In this document: positions 8,378 to 16,559 of the stretch, piece by piece
How positions within the stretch are numbered: the first letter of the stretch is position 1
Layout of the letters: every line of letters starts with the position of its first letter
Assembly: GCF_042668085.1 (NCBI RefSeq)
Contig: NZ_JBHVBO010000001.1
Location: 1-64,000, forward strand
DNA: 64,000 bases
Source: Isoptericola sp042668085
GTDB lineage: Bacteria > Actinomycetota > Actinomycetes > Actinomycetales > Cellulomonadaceae
Reading direction: 5' to 3'
Position numbers and translations under genes: made by a program
The notes under the pieces: generated by a model
Database searches by the model: none
What the model saw: only the letters and a program-made list of their open reading frames with translations
What the model was told of the DNA's origin: nothing

Positions 8378-9109
8378 ATGGTGCAGACGTCGGAGTCCCG
8401 TGAAGCCGCCTACTGGGACCAGTGGAGCGCGGACAACCGAGAGCGCCGTCAGGGCGAGGTCTCACACCGGCAGGCCTACTTCGTCAGGAAGTGGCTCGAT
8501 CGGATCGGCCGTCGCGACCTGCGGATCCTTGAGGTCGGGTGCGGCGCAGGATGGTTCGTCGACCAACTCGTCGAGTACGGGACCGTCACCGGCGTCGACC
8601 TCACCCCGACGATCCTCGAGCGTGCGCGCAAGCGTGTCCCGCAGGCAACGTTCCTCACCGGTGACGTCCTCGTCGTCGACCTCCCCCTGGGATCCTTCGA
8701 TGTCATCGTGGGGCTCGAGGTCCTGTCCCACGTTGAGGACCACCAGGCGTTTATCGCGCGCCTGTACGAGCTCCTTGCCGACGGCGGACACCTGATGCTC
8801 GCCACCCAGAACCGGCCCGTGCTGCAGAACCACTGCAACATCGCCCCACCGCACCCGGACCAGCGTCGCCGCTGGTTCTCCCGCGACGAACTGATCGACC
8901 TCACCGGCGAGTACTTCTCCACGATCCGCCTGCACTCCGCGACCCCGCTCGCCCACAAGGGCTACCGCCGCATCCCCACCGCTTGGCCGATACGCTGGGT
9001 CCTGGAGAAGTACCTCGGGCCGGCGTGGGCCCGCGCCTGGGCCTGGCCCCAGGAGTGGGCCGGCTGGGGCTTCACGCTCATGTACCACGGGCGGAAGAAG
9101 CCGAGCTAG
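8378..9109 (+). CDS. Class I SAM-dependent methyltransferase
   Basis: A 243-residue Rossmann-fold methyltransferase. Motif I LEVGCGAGWFVDQL lies near residues 49-62, an acidic post-I VDLTP follows, and LLADGGHLMLATQ is the motif II/III region. The ATG at 8378 was preferred to upstream options because the YWDQWSADN methyltransferase N-terminus follows directly; no strong ribosome site is visible. The last 70 residues are rich in Trp and Arg. The stop codon lies in CTAG, which is also the left flank of a miniature mobile element. Substrate unknown. Confidence 0.82.
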   Translation: MVQTSESREAAYWDQWSADNRERRQGEVSHRQAYFVRKWLDRIGRRDLRILEVGCGAGWFVDQLVEYGTVTGVDLTPTILERARKRVPQATFLTGDVLVVDLPLGSFDVIVGLEVLSHVEDHQAFIARLYELLADGGHLMLATQNRPVLQNHCNIAPPHPDQRRRWFSRDELIDLTGEYFSTIRLHSATPLAHKGYRRIPTAWPIRWVLEKYLGPAWARAWAWPQEWAGWGFTLMYHGRKKPS

Positions 9110-9280
9110 TTCTTACAGCAATAGATCGTGACCATGACGTGGGAGTGATGCTGTGCCTCGCGGCCACCGCCGACGGTTCGGTGTTCCACAGAAGGACTGA
9201 CCCGTGTCGCGGTGGCCGTGCTGGGTCGAGCCTGATACGGGAGCTCCTGCGTCCCGTCACGGTCACGATCTACGGCCGTA
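9110..9280 (-). mobile_element. 171-bp miniature (MITE-like) relative of the IS701-type element
   Basis: Both ends carry inverted copies of the terminus seen in the complete IS at 11358-12681 (TAGATCGTGACC-type cores near 9119 and 9273). Between them only the 5' coding tip of the transposase survives, read on the minus strand as WNTEPSAVAARHS against WNFGPSAVAAGHS in the full element. The flanks are CTAG (9106-9109) and CTAC (9281-9284). It is best explained as an internal deletion derivative that can no longer encode a transposase. Confidence 0.7.
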
Positions 9281-9357
9281 CTACTGGCCCTGCTGCGTAG
9301 CGGCGTATGCAGCAAGGACACGGGCCGTGCCGGCGCCGGTGTGGAGGAACTGCTGGT
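9281..9357. other. Short spacer with a 9-bp hairpin
   Basis: TGCTGCGTA (9291-9299) and TATGCAGCA (9306-9314) form a nearly perfect stem between the miniature element and the inverted channel fragment. No gene is visible; its role is unknown. Confidence 0.3.
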
Positions 9358-10125
9358 CGGCTTTGGCGACATCGTCCCCACCACCCCGTGGCTGCGCCTG
9401 GCCACCACCCCTCTGCAGGCACTGATCGGATTCGCCCTGCTGACGGCCGCCGTGTCCTGGACCCGCAGACCTACCCGGCCCTGACCCGGCGCCGCACGCT
9501 CTCCCTGCGCCTGGAGATGATCCACCGCTCCGGCGGACCCGACGCCCTCGACGCGGTGGACGCACCCACCGCGGCCAGGATCCCGGAGGACCTCGCGGCC
9601 GGCGGGGTCCAGGTCCGCACCGACCTCACCCAGTACGCCGAGACCTACTACTTCCGAGAAGCCGCCCCCGAGGCCGCCCTCGCCGTGACATTGAGCCACG
9701 CAGAGGCACTCGCGCGCGCCTCCGATCCGAGCGCAACAGCCACCGCCTGGCCGCAACCATCATGACGCGCAGCCTGGACGACCTCGCCAGCGTCCTAAGC
9801 GTGGCCATGGTTACCAGCGACAGGTGCATGGCGTCGAGGAACCTGGTGCGCTCGCCGACGACCAGGCCGGGACTGTAGCTGAACCCTTCGGCCAGGTGAG
9901 GCCAGTAGACGAGCGCGCCACCAGTCAGGACGAGCACGCCCCAGGTTCCGATCGCGGCGACCACGGCGAGCGGGCCGCTCAGCTGGCGGGCGCGCCGGCC
10001 CAGACGCCCGCCATGACCGTGTGGCTGATCGCACCCTGGCCGCTGGGGTGGAACAGGCCGTGAAACACGTCCCACAGGGCGGCCGCGATCAGCACGGCGC
10101 CGGCGAAGGCGATCACCGAGCTCAC
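9358..10125 (-). pseudogene. Ion channel gene disrupted by an internal inversion
   Basis: The N-terminal half reads on the minus strand from a GTG at 10125 to about 9798. It has two hydrophobic stretches (VIAFAGAVLIAAALWDVFHG; AAIGTWGVLVLTGGALVYWP) and ends at MHLSLVTMATL, where a pore helix should start. The pore GFGDIVPTTPW, the next helix (LQALIGFALLTAAVSW) and the cytoplasmic tail lie on the opposite strand at about 9358-9797. The approximately 440-bp 3' part has therefore been flipped in place, with the break exactly at the selectivity filter. Small frameshifts near 9455 and 9985 add to the damage. Originally it was probably the third gene after the copper-binding and DUF305 genes. Confidence 0.72.
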
Positions 10126-10153
10126 GGGCCTGATGCAGGTCGGCCGTGTCGGC

Positions 10154-10753
10154 CTAGTCGCCGGGGCACTGGCGTTCGGCGGGCTCGTCGAAGTCCGGGA
10201 CCGCTCGCTCCTGCGCCTGCTGCGACGTCGTGACGACGCCGTTGGCCTCGATGTCCTGGATGAGCCAGTCCATCTCGCGGATCTCGCGCCGCTGGGCCTC
10301 GCTGATCTCGACGGCGAGCTCGCACACACGCACGTCCTGGATGCCGGCGCGCTCGGACCGGGTGATGGCCAGGGAGTGGTGGGGGATCATCGCGCGCATG
10401 AACGCCGTGTCGTCGACGGTGGCCTGAGTGCGGTCCAGGACCGTACCACCGGTCAGCAGCAGGACGCTCGCGGCGACCACGGCGATGTTCGCCTTGGTGT
10501 TCTTGTACATGTTCAGCATCCAGGCGAGCATGACCAGCCCCATGGTGCCGCCCATGGTGATGGCCATGAACACGCGGCTCTGGCTGAAGCGCACGTGGTC
10601 CCACTGCCAGGAGCCGATGAACATCACCCAGTACATGGCCACCATGGCCGTCAGCAGCATCGCCGCGAAGCGCAGGTACATCGTCTTGGAGTGCGACGCA
10701 CCCCCGTCGTGGCCGTGCTCGTGCTTCTCGTCGTGCTCGGCGTGGTTCTCCAT
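10154..10753 (-). CDS. DUF305 membrane protein with His-rich N-terminus
   Basis: A 199-residue protein. The His-rich N-terminus (residues 1-20) is followed by three hydrophobic segments (about 28-48, 60-82 and 88-105). A DUF305 domain then carries the hallmark FMRAMIPHHSLAI. DUF305 proteins are four-helix ferritin-like proteins often found beside copper efflux genes, where the HH pair may bind metal. Its neighbours are the cysteine-rich copper-storage protein upstream (95 bases) and the broken ion channel downstream (28 bases), so these three probably formed one minus-strand operon. Confidence 0.82.
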   Translation of the reverse strand: MENHAEHDEKHEHGHDGGASHSKTMYLRFAAMLLTAMVAMYWVMFIGSWQWDHVRFSQSRVFMAITMGGTMGLVMLAWMLNMYKNTKANIAVVAASVLLLTGGTVLDRTQATVDDTAFMRAMIPHHSLAITRSERAGIQDVRVCELAVEISEAQRREIREMDWLIQDIEANGVVTTSQQAQERAVPDFDEPAERQCPGD

Positions 10754-10848
10754 AGCCACCGTTTCGGCCCTCTCGGCTTGACTGCGCGTTCGATGGATCG
10801 GTCCGGGAGCGTGAACCGAGTGCTCCCGGGCCGTGCTGCTCGGTCTTC

Positions 10849-11250
10849 TCAGGCGATCGTGGCGAGCAGCTCCTGGCACGCGGCCTCGCACTGGCGGCAG
10901 CACTCGGCGCACACGGCGCAGTGCTCGTGCATGCCGGCGTGCTGCTGGCACTCGTCGCCGCACGCGCGGCAGGCGGCGATGCACGCCTCGAGCTGGGCGC
11001 GGGTGATGTTGGCGTCGTAGCCGGTGTGGCGGGACAGCACCCGCGCGGTGGTCGCACAGATGTCCGCGCAGTCGAGGTTGGTGCGGACGCACTTGCGCAG
11101 GTCGGCCACCATCTCCTCGCTCAGGCACGCGTCGGCGCACGCGGTGCACGCCTGCGAGCACTCGACCAGCGTGTCGATGACCCGCGCCAGCAACTGCCGG
11201 TCGAGATTGATCGTGGCCGGATACGTCTCGAGCATTTCGGCAGTCTTCAT
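10849..11250 (-). CDS. Four-helix bundle copper-storage-type protein
   Basis: A 133-residue cysteine-rich protein of the Csp type, in which Cys residues pointing into a four-helix bundle hold many Cu(I) ions. Repeated CxxxC spacings are visible: CSQACTACADAC near 32-43, CRACGDEC near 95-102, and HEHCAVCAECCRQCEAAC near 107-124. No export signal is evident, so a cytosolic copper store is likely. It starts with the ATG at 11250 (MKTAEML); the frame stays open upstream without similarity. It is the first gene of the small copper operon. Confidence 0.88.
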   Translation of the reverse strand: MKTAEMLETYPATINLDRQLLARVIDTLVECSQACTACADACLSEEMVADLRKCVRTNLDCADICATTARVLSRHTGYDANITRAQLEACIAACRACGDECQQHAGMHEHCAVCAECCRQCEAACQELLATIA

Positions 11251-11357
11251 GAGTCCTCCAGCATCGACGGGTCGCGCGCCCGTTCCGGCCGCGGGCGTGC
11301 CCACTCGACGCTAGAAGCGAAGACCGGTGCTCGCACGACGTCTGGGCCGTCGTCTAG

Positions 11358-12681
11358 TACAACGACCCGTACATCGTGGCCTGGCCTGCGGTGATGCCGT
11401 GAGGCAGGCTGGACCAAACCGGCCATTGCGTCAGGGTTCGGTACTTGTGTGGAACTTCGGACCGTCGGCGGTGGCCGCCGGACACAGCGCGGACGCTGGC
11501 CGGTGGGAAGCGGAGTTCGCGGCCGGCCTGGGACGGATCTCGGGCCGGTTCGCGCGCCGTGAGCCGCTGGCTCGTGCAATGGATCTGGTCGCGGGGCTAG
11601 TGGCGCCGTTGGAGCGCAAGAACTGCTGGACAATCGCCGAGCACGCTGGGCATGCCTCGCGGCACGGGTTGCAGCACTTGCTGTCCCGCGCGGTCTGGGA
11701 TGCCGACGGGGCACGGGACGACGTGCGCGCCTACGTGCTGGACCACTTCGCCGATCCGGGCGCGGTGCTCGTGCTGGACGAGACCGGCGACCTGACGAAA
11801 GGCACCGGCGACCGTGGGGGTGCAACGCCAGTACACCGGCACCGCCGGGCGGATCGAGAATGCCCAGGTCGCGGTCTACCTCACCTACGCCGCCTCGGGC
11901 GGGCACGCGTTCATCGACCGCGCCGTGGCCGCCGGGACTCCGGCGGCGTGGGTCGCAGCCGACGAGGTCTACGGCGGTGATGCGAAGCTGCGCGCCCGCG
12001 TCCGCGGCCACGGGCTCGGGTATGTCATGCAGATCGCTGCCAGCCGGCAGGTCCGGACCCGCACCGGGAAGATCGCCGTGCGCGACCTCGCCGCCACGAT
12101 GCCGCCTACGGCATGGCAGGCCTACAGCGCGGGCGACGGAGCCAAGGGGCACCGGTACTACTCCTGGCCGAGCTCGGCGAGAAGGACGGCGCGGTCGCGG
12201 GCGGTGAGCAGATGCTGCTCGTTCGCCGCAACGACGCCACCGGAGAGTTGGCCTACTACCTGTGCCACGCACCCAGACCGGTCCCGATGCGGACGCTGGT
12301 GCACGTGGCCGGGCAGCGGTGGCGCATCGAGGAGAACTTCCAGGCCGCCAAGGGCCACGTTGGCCTGCAGCACCAGGTCCGCCGCTGGGACTCCTGGCAT
12401 CGATGGACCACCCTGGCCATGCTCCCACGCGTTCCTCACCGTCCTAGCGAACATCGCGCGCACGGACGAGAACCCCGAGCGTGGGGTGATTGCGATCACC
12501 GTCGCCGAAGCCCGCCGACTCTTCCATGCCCTCACCGGCACCATCACTCGAAGCGTCGAGCAGATCCTCGCCTGGTCCTTGTGGCGGCGACAACACCAAG
12601 CCCGAGCACGCACCGCCCACTCGCCCACTACCACCGACGACGCATCGCCGAGGGCCAAGGTAACGATCTACTGCTGTAGTA
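11358..12681 (+). mobile_element. IS701-type insertion sequence, 1,324 bp
   Basis: Inverted termini of about 24 bases (left TACAACGACCCGTACATCG; right, on the minus strand, TACTACAGCAGTAGATCG) are flanked by a CTAG duplication at 11354-11357 and 12682-12685. Four-base YTAR-type targets are typical of the IS701 family. The single transposase gene is interrupted by frameshifts, so this copy is probably inactive. It lies between the copper-storage operon and the DUF6153 gene. Confidence 0.82.
11447..12660 (+). pseudogene. IS701-family DDE transposase with three frameshifts
   Basis: The N-terminal part (ARAMDLVAGLVAPLERKNCW, then LVLDETGDLTKG with the first catalytic Asp) changes frame near 11812. 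The middle part VQRQYTGTAGRIENAQVAVY and WVAADEVYGGD (second Asp) follows. Frame changes again near 12165 before GEKDGAVAGGEQMLLVRR and WRIEENFQAAKG (catalytic Glu, Y/R-E-K type motif). A third change near 12425 precedes AHAFLTVLANIARTDENP and the C-terminus. All catalytic residues persist, so decay is recent or the indels are sequencing errors in GC runs. The exact start codon is uncertain. Confidence 0.8.
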
Positions 12682-12685
12682 CTAG

Positions 12686-12865
12686 GGCAGCTGACTGAAC
12701 CCGATGAATGCCCGCTGTTCGTGATGTCGACGCTCTCGCGCGAAGATGCGCCAGGCGCCAGCGTAGGTCGTGGCTCGCTACGTCGAAGGGGCGTGTCGCC
12801 ACCAACGAACGGCACCGAGAGAGGGTGCGATCACGAGGTTCTGTCGGTTCTCGACAACCCCTTGA
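12686..12865. other. Intergenic stretch right of the insertion sequence
   Basis: About 180 bases without a convincing gene or strong hairpin. It separates the CTAG flank of the insertion sequence from the decayed GNAT tail. Confidence 0.4.
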
Positions 12866-13025
12866 GACGCTCCAAACTGACCGAATCTGAGGCGCACCAG
12901 AATCGGGTTCTGGAGGTTTCGTAACCTCGTTCGAGCCTCCTGGCTCGACGAGCGAGAGAGGCGCGAGGAGGAGGATCCTTGTCACGGTCGTCGCCCTCGG
13001 GGAGTCGCAGGGCGTCGGGCCTCAC
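12866..13025 (-). pseudogene. Decayed copy of the GNAT gene 3' end
   Basis: Read on the minus strand it starts PDALRLPEGDDRDKD, against PDALRLTGDDNRDE in the intact acetyltransferase at 6239-6778. The similarity continues through the 3' flank (TSRTRFWCASDSV against TSRTRYWRASESV) up to the shared 17-bp motif. Only about the last 25 codons plus about 60 bases of downstream DNA are present, with indels. It is evidence of a duplication or recombination between about 6.2 kb and 12.9 kb. Confidence 0.65.
12874..12890 (+). repeat. 17-bp motif, copy 2 of 3
   Basis: AAACTGACCGAATCTGA, same orientation as 6180-6196 and 20210-20226. The preceding CGCTCC resembles CGCTCA before copy 3. Confidence 0.6.
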
Positions 13026-13090
13026 CCGGAGCCTGGTCGACGGTCAGCAAATCGCTGAACATGGCGGGGGTTCGCTAGCCTTGTGCGGTC

Positions 13091-13531
13091 ATGCACGCGC
13101 TTCGCACGCTTCACACCCTGCTGGCGGATCCTCGTCGGCGTCTTGGTGCTGCGCTCATGATCGTCGTGCTGATCCTCGGCATCGTGACCATGCACGCGAT
13201 GAGTGGCTCGTCGACCGCTCACGCGGGGCAGTCTTCGATGGAGGGCCTCGCGCAGGTCGCCGACACGAGCCCTGCGGGGGGTCCGGTCGCCGGCGCCATC
13301 GACCACGCGAGCGACGGGCCACAGTCGTGTGACCACGGATGTGGTGAACACGACCTGATGACAGCGATGTGCCTGATGGTGCTCGCGGTGTTGCTGATCC
13401 TGACAGTGCCGGTTCGCCGGGTCGTCTTCGTGGTCGGGCGGGTGCGTGCGGGCCCTCGGGGCGCTGTGCGGACACCTCCACTGCTTGTCAGAGCTCCGTC
13501 GCTGCACGTCCTAAGCATTTCTCGGACGTAG
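13091..13531 (+). CDS. DUF6153-type small membrane protein
   Basis: A 146-residue protein with one hydrophobic segment near residues 20-37 (LMIVVLILGIVTMHAM), a His/Cys-bearing central loop (CDHGCGEHD near 93-101) and a second hydrophobic segment near 104-123. This architecture matches the actinobacterial DUF6153 family, often found next to DUF305 and copper genes. It starts with the ATG at 13091 and lies about 100 bases before the DUF305 lipoprotein gene, with which it is probably co-transcribed. Function is unknown; the CxxxC-GEH loop could bind metal on the outside. Confidence 0.7.
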   Translation: MHALRTLHTLLADPRRRLGAALMIVVLILGIVTMHAMSGSSTAHAGQSSMEGLAQVADTSPAGGPVAGAIDHASDGPQSCDHGCGEHDLMTAMCLMVLAVLLILTVPVRRVVFVVGRVRAGPRGAVRTPPLLVRAPSLHVLSISRT

Positions 13532-13634
13532 ACCCCTGATCCCGATCCGTCGAGGCTCGACGGATCGCGAGCTGTCATGCCCGAGACCCGGTTGGGGTCC
13601 GGCAGTGGATCTACCCAAGAAAGGCCCACCTGAG

Positions 13635-14252
13635 ATGAAGCGCATCTTTGTGCCCGCTCTCCTTGTCGCCGGCGTCGCCGTGCTCGGGGCGTGCTCGAAC
13701 ACGCAGGAGCCCGCGCACGACATGTCGACGATGTCGAGCCCGACGGCGGAGCAGTCGCCCGCCGAGTCTGCGCAGTTCAACGATGCGGACGTCGAGTTCG
13801 CGCAGATGATGATCCCACACCACCAGCAGGCGGTCGAGATGTCCGATCTGATCGCGGGCAAGTCCGGGATCGACCCGCGGATCCTGGATCTCGCCGCGCA
13901 GATCAAGGAAGCCCAGGCGCCGGAGATCGAACAGCTCACCGCGTGGCTCGAGCAGTGGGGCGCGCCGGTACCCGAAAGCGGCTCGATGGGGTCCATGGAC
14001 TCGATGGACCACGGCTCCATGGGCGGGATGATGAGCGCCGAGGACATGCAGGCCCTGGAGGATGCCCGCGGCTCCGAGGCCGGTCGGCTGTTCCTGTCGC
14101 AGATGATCTCCCATCACCAGGGAGCCGTCGCGATGGCACAGACCGAGATCGACGAAGGTGAGAACCCGGACGCGATCGCCATGGCCAAGGACATCGTCGA
14201 AACCCAGCAGGCAGAGATCTCGACGATGAACGACCTCCTCGCGCAGAAGTGA
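13635..14252 (+). CDS. DUF305 lipoprotein
   Basis: A 205-residue exported lipoprotein. The signal peptide ends in the lipobox VLGAC (Cys about residue 21). Two DUF305 halves follow: FAQMMIPHHQQAVEMSDL near 55-72 and FLSQMISHHQGAVAMAQ near 155-171, joined by a Met/Ser/Asp-rich linker (SMGSMDSMDHGSMGG) that could bind Cu(I). It probably sits on the outer face of the membrane and binds copper. The ATG at 13635 was chosen because a complete signal peptide follows. Its TGA overlaps the GTG of the next gene. Confidence 0.88.
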   Translation: MKRIFVPALLVAGVAVLGACSNTQEPAHDMSTMSSPTAEQSPAESAQFNDADVEFAQMMIPHHQQAVEMSDLIAGKSGIDPRILDLAAQIKEAQAPEIEQLTAWLEQWGAPVPESGSMGSMDSMDHGSMGGMMSAEDMQALEDARGSEAGRLFLSQMISHHQGAVAMAQTEIDEGENPDAIAMAKDIVETQQAEISTMNDLLAQK

Positions 14253-15307
14253 CCGCCCGGTGGCGCGCCGACCGGACTGTGTCGGTGCGCCACCGGTCCG
14301 CCCTCCGGCTTCTCGTTCCTCATCTAGCGCTAGGACGTGCGTTGATTTCTCCTGCCCTGAGGCGTGCCCGCATCCCCGCGGCCGTCGCGTTGCTGCTCAC
14401 CTTGACCGCCTGCACCACTGACCCGGCAGACCCGTCCCCGGCATCGCCCGGCGCGTCTACGGCGACTGGGTCCGGCTCCTCGTTTGACCGGGCCGAGTTC
14501 TCCCACCTGCATGCCCTCGTCTACGACGAGCAGGCCCGTGCCCTGTACGCGGCCACCCACACCGGGGTCTGGGCGCTGCCAGGTCCCACGGCCCCCGCCG
14601 GGGCCGGCGAGATCACGCCGCAGCGCGTCGGCTCGGGCACCCAAGACACCATGGGCATGACTCTCGCCCCAGACGGCACGCTCCTCGCTTCCGGGCACCC
14701 GGGGCCTGGCGAGGCCCCCGACCTGGCCACACCGAATCTCGGGCTGATCCGCTCCACCGACGGCGCCGAGACCTGGGAATCGTTGTCCCTGGCCGGAGAG
14801 GTCGACTTCCACTCCCTTACCACGACCGAGACCGCCGGCGCCCTTCGGATCGCCGGCCTGGACTCGGGCACGTCTACCGTGCTGCTCAGCGATGACGCCG
14901 GCGGCACCTGGGACCGTGGCGCCACGGTCGCGGCCCATGACCTGGCGTTCATCTCCGGTGCCCCCGATCAGATCCTCGCCACCACTCCTGATGGCCTGCA
15001 GATCAGCGAGGACGCCGGGCAGACCTTCTCGATGCTGGACGGCGCACCGCTGTTGGTCTTCGTCGAGACCATGGATAACGGGGGCGTCGTCGGCATCGAC
15101 ACCGGTGGGGCGGTGTGGACCGCGTCGCGCGACGCGACCGGGTGGGAGTCTCACGGCAAGGTCTCAGGCGGTGCGCTGGAGGCCATGACCGCGGCGCCCG
15201 GACCTGATCCCGACGCGGCACCGATTCTGGTGGTCTCCACGGACGAAGGTGTCATGAGCAGCGCTGATCTCGGCGCCACCTGGGCATCTGTAGTGGAGAT
15301 CTCATGA
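14249..15307 (+). CDS. BNR-repeat lipoprotein (F510_1955-like)
   Basis: A 352-residue chain with a lipobox LTAC (Cys about residue 54) after a hydrophobic stretch. The mature part resembles a beta-propeller with BNR/Asp-box-like turns: STDGAETWES, SDDAGGTWDR, SEDAGQTFS and SADLGATWAS. Such proteins are annotated as glycosyl hydrolase-like, but no catalytic residues can be assigned. The GTG at 14249 overlaps the DUF305 stop. A TTG near 14341 would give a more normal signal peptide, so the start is uncertain. Coupling to DUF305 suggests a shared surface role in copper handling. Confidence 0.72.
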   Translation: MTARWRADRTVSVRHRSALRLLVPHLALGRALISPALRRARIPAAVALLLTLTACTTDPADPSPASPGASTATGSGSSFDRAEFSHLHALVYDEQARALYAATHTGVWALPGPTAPAGAGEITPQRVGSGTQDTMGMTLAPDGTLLASGHPGPGEAPDLATPNLGLIRSTDGAETWESLSLAGEVDFHSLTTTETAGALRIAGLDSGTSTVLLSDDAGGTWDRGATVAAHDLAFISGAPDQILATTPDGLQISEDAGQTFSMLDGAPLLVFVETMDNGGVVGIDTGGAVWTASRDATGWESHGKVSGGALEAMTAAPGPDPDAAPILVVSTDEGVMSSADLGATWASVVEIS

Positions 15308-15369
15308 CGCGGCGGATCTCCTGCCCGTCGAGACTCTCCGACGGTTGCCCCCAGCATCGTTACCAATCC

Positions 15370-15398
15370 GTGACATTCGGCTCGGGTCGCGGTATGTT
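15370..15398 (+). promoter_or_regulatory. Promoter upstream of the c-di-AMP riboswitch
   Basis: GTGACA (15370-15375), a 17-base spacer and TATGTT (15393-15398) make a good sigma-70-type promoter, placing the transcript start a few bases before the riboswitch. Confidence 0.5.
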
Positions 15399-15419
15399 CA
15401 CCCCACCTCGCAGCCATGC

Positions 15420-15600
15420 GGGCCGCCGGAGCGGACGCCGAGCCCTGTCACCGCTTCGGACCACACGCACACGTCATGACAGGGACGGGGGACCCACTCA
15501 AGGGCGCTGTGGCGCCCTCGGGGTGAAGCCGTACGGGATGTTCCCGTCGGCCGGGTCAGTCTCCGACCCGAACCCGACAGCTAACCTCGCAGGCGTCAGG
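15420..15600 (+). ncRNA. ydaO-yuaA (cyclic di-AMP) riboswitch
   Basis: The leader contains the conserved blocks of this class: GCCGCCGGAGCGG at the 5' side, a CCTGTCACCGCTTCGG stem, GACGGGGGACCCA, GGGGTGAAGCCG, and the 3' block CCGAACCCGACAGCTAACC ending in GCAGGCGTC. In actinobacteria this riboswitch typically shuts off cell-wall hydrolase genes when c-di-AMP is high, and the next gene is an NlpC/P60 hydrolase. The GTC-AGGAG end abuts the ribosome site, so control of translation or read-through is plausible. Confidence 0.92.
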
Positions 15601-15608
15601 AGATGACC

Positions 15609-16448
15609 ATGGCTTCACCTACCCCTCGCGGGCGCCATCGCGCCGCGCGCAGCCCGATCACCCCGCTGACCCCGCTGAGCCGGGCAGCCGCCGCGAGCGT
15701 GAGCACCGTCGCCCGCCGCAGCGCCTTGGCCCTGGCCGGTTCCGGGGTGCTCGTGTCGAGTCTGGGAGCCCCGGCAGGGGCACAGCCGGCGACGGACCAC
15801 AGCAAGACGATGAACGCCGACGGGCTGGAGGCGATCACCGCCCAGGCCAGGCAGGCGCTGACCGCAGCCCCCGTCGTGGCGGTCCCGGCCGACGCCATCA
15901 TCACGGTGGAGAGGGCCAGGAACGGCACCATCACCCCGGCGCCCGAACCCGCGCCTGAGCCTGAGCCTGAGTCCGAGCAGACCGAGGTGCCGACTCCGGC
16001 CAGTTTGTCCGAGCAGACCGGGGAGTCCGGCGAGACCGACGAACCTGCTGAGTCTGCCGAGCCGGACGATGATGCGGCCGGGGCGGAACCTGCCCCGCAG
16101 GTCCCGGACGCGGCCAACGTGTCGGCGGTCGTGGAGATCGCGATGCAGTACCTCGGGGTGCCCTACCAATGGGGCGGCTCCACGCCTGCGGGCTTCGACT
16201 GTTCCGGGTTCACCTCCTACGTCTATGCCGAGGCCGGGATCACCATCCCGCGCACGTCTTCCGGCCAGCGCGACGCCGGCACCGTCATCCCACGCGACGA
16301 GGCCCAGCCGGGAGATCTGATCTGGAGCCCCGGGCACATCGCCATCTACGCCGGTGGTGACATGCAGGTCGAGGCCCCGGTGCCCGGCAAGACCGTCCGG
16401 TACCGGTCGATCTGGCAGGACAACCCCACGTTCTTGCGGATGAGTTGA
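15609..16448 (+). CDS. Exported NlpC/P60 peptidoglycan endopeptidase
   Basis: A 279-residue secreted cell-wall hydrolase. A twin-Arg-rich N-terminus with a hydrophobic core ends at GAPAGA. A long Pro/Glu linker (APEPAPEPEPESE and following) precedes the NlpC/P60 domain, about residues 170-279. The domain has the catalytic Cys in FDCSGFTSYVY and the His in SPGHIAIYAG. The ATG at 15609 was chosen over 15603 because AGGAG ends one base before the latter. It sits directly behind the c-di-AMP riboswitch. Confidence 0.9.
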   Translation: MASPTPRGRHRAARSPITPLTPLSRAAAASVSTVARRSALALAGSGVLVSSLGAPAGAQPATDHSKTMNADGLEAITAQARQALTAAPVVAVPADAIITVERARNGTITPAPEPAPEPEPESEQTEVPTPASLSEQTGESGETDEPAESAEPDDDAAGAEPAPQVPDAANVSAVVEIAMQYLGVPYQWGGSTPAGFDCSGFTSYVYAEAGITIPRTSSGQRDAGTVIPRDEAQPGDLIWSPGHIAIYAGGDMQVEAPVPGKTVRYRSIWQDNPTFLRMS

Positions 16449-16458
16449 CGAGCACCCG

Positions 16459-16488
16459 GCCCCCGCGCGCATTCTGCCGCGCGGGGGC
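16459..16488 (+). terminator. Hairpin between the two cell-wall genes
   Basis: GCCCCCGCGCG (16459-16469) pairs perfectly with CGCGCGGGGGC (16478-16488). It may end most transcripts after the NlpC/P60 gene while leaving some read-through into the next gene. Confidence 0.6.
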
Positions 16489-16559
16489 TGAGGACGTGGC
16501 AGAGCGGTCTCTGACCGCGCGCCATGGCTGCACGTCTCCCCACCACCGCAAGGAATTCG

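Noticed and set aside
14249..15307. Assignment of sialidase activity to the BNR-like lipoprotein
   Set aside because: Only Asp-box-like turns are visible; the Arg triad and Tyr/Glu pair of sialidases cannot be identified.
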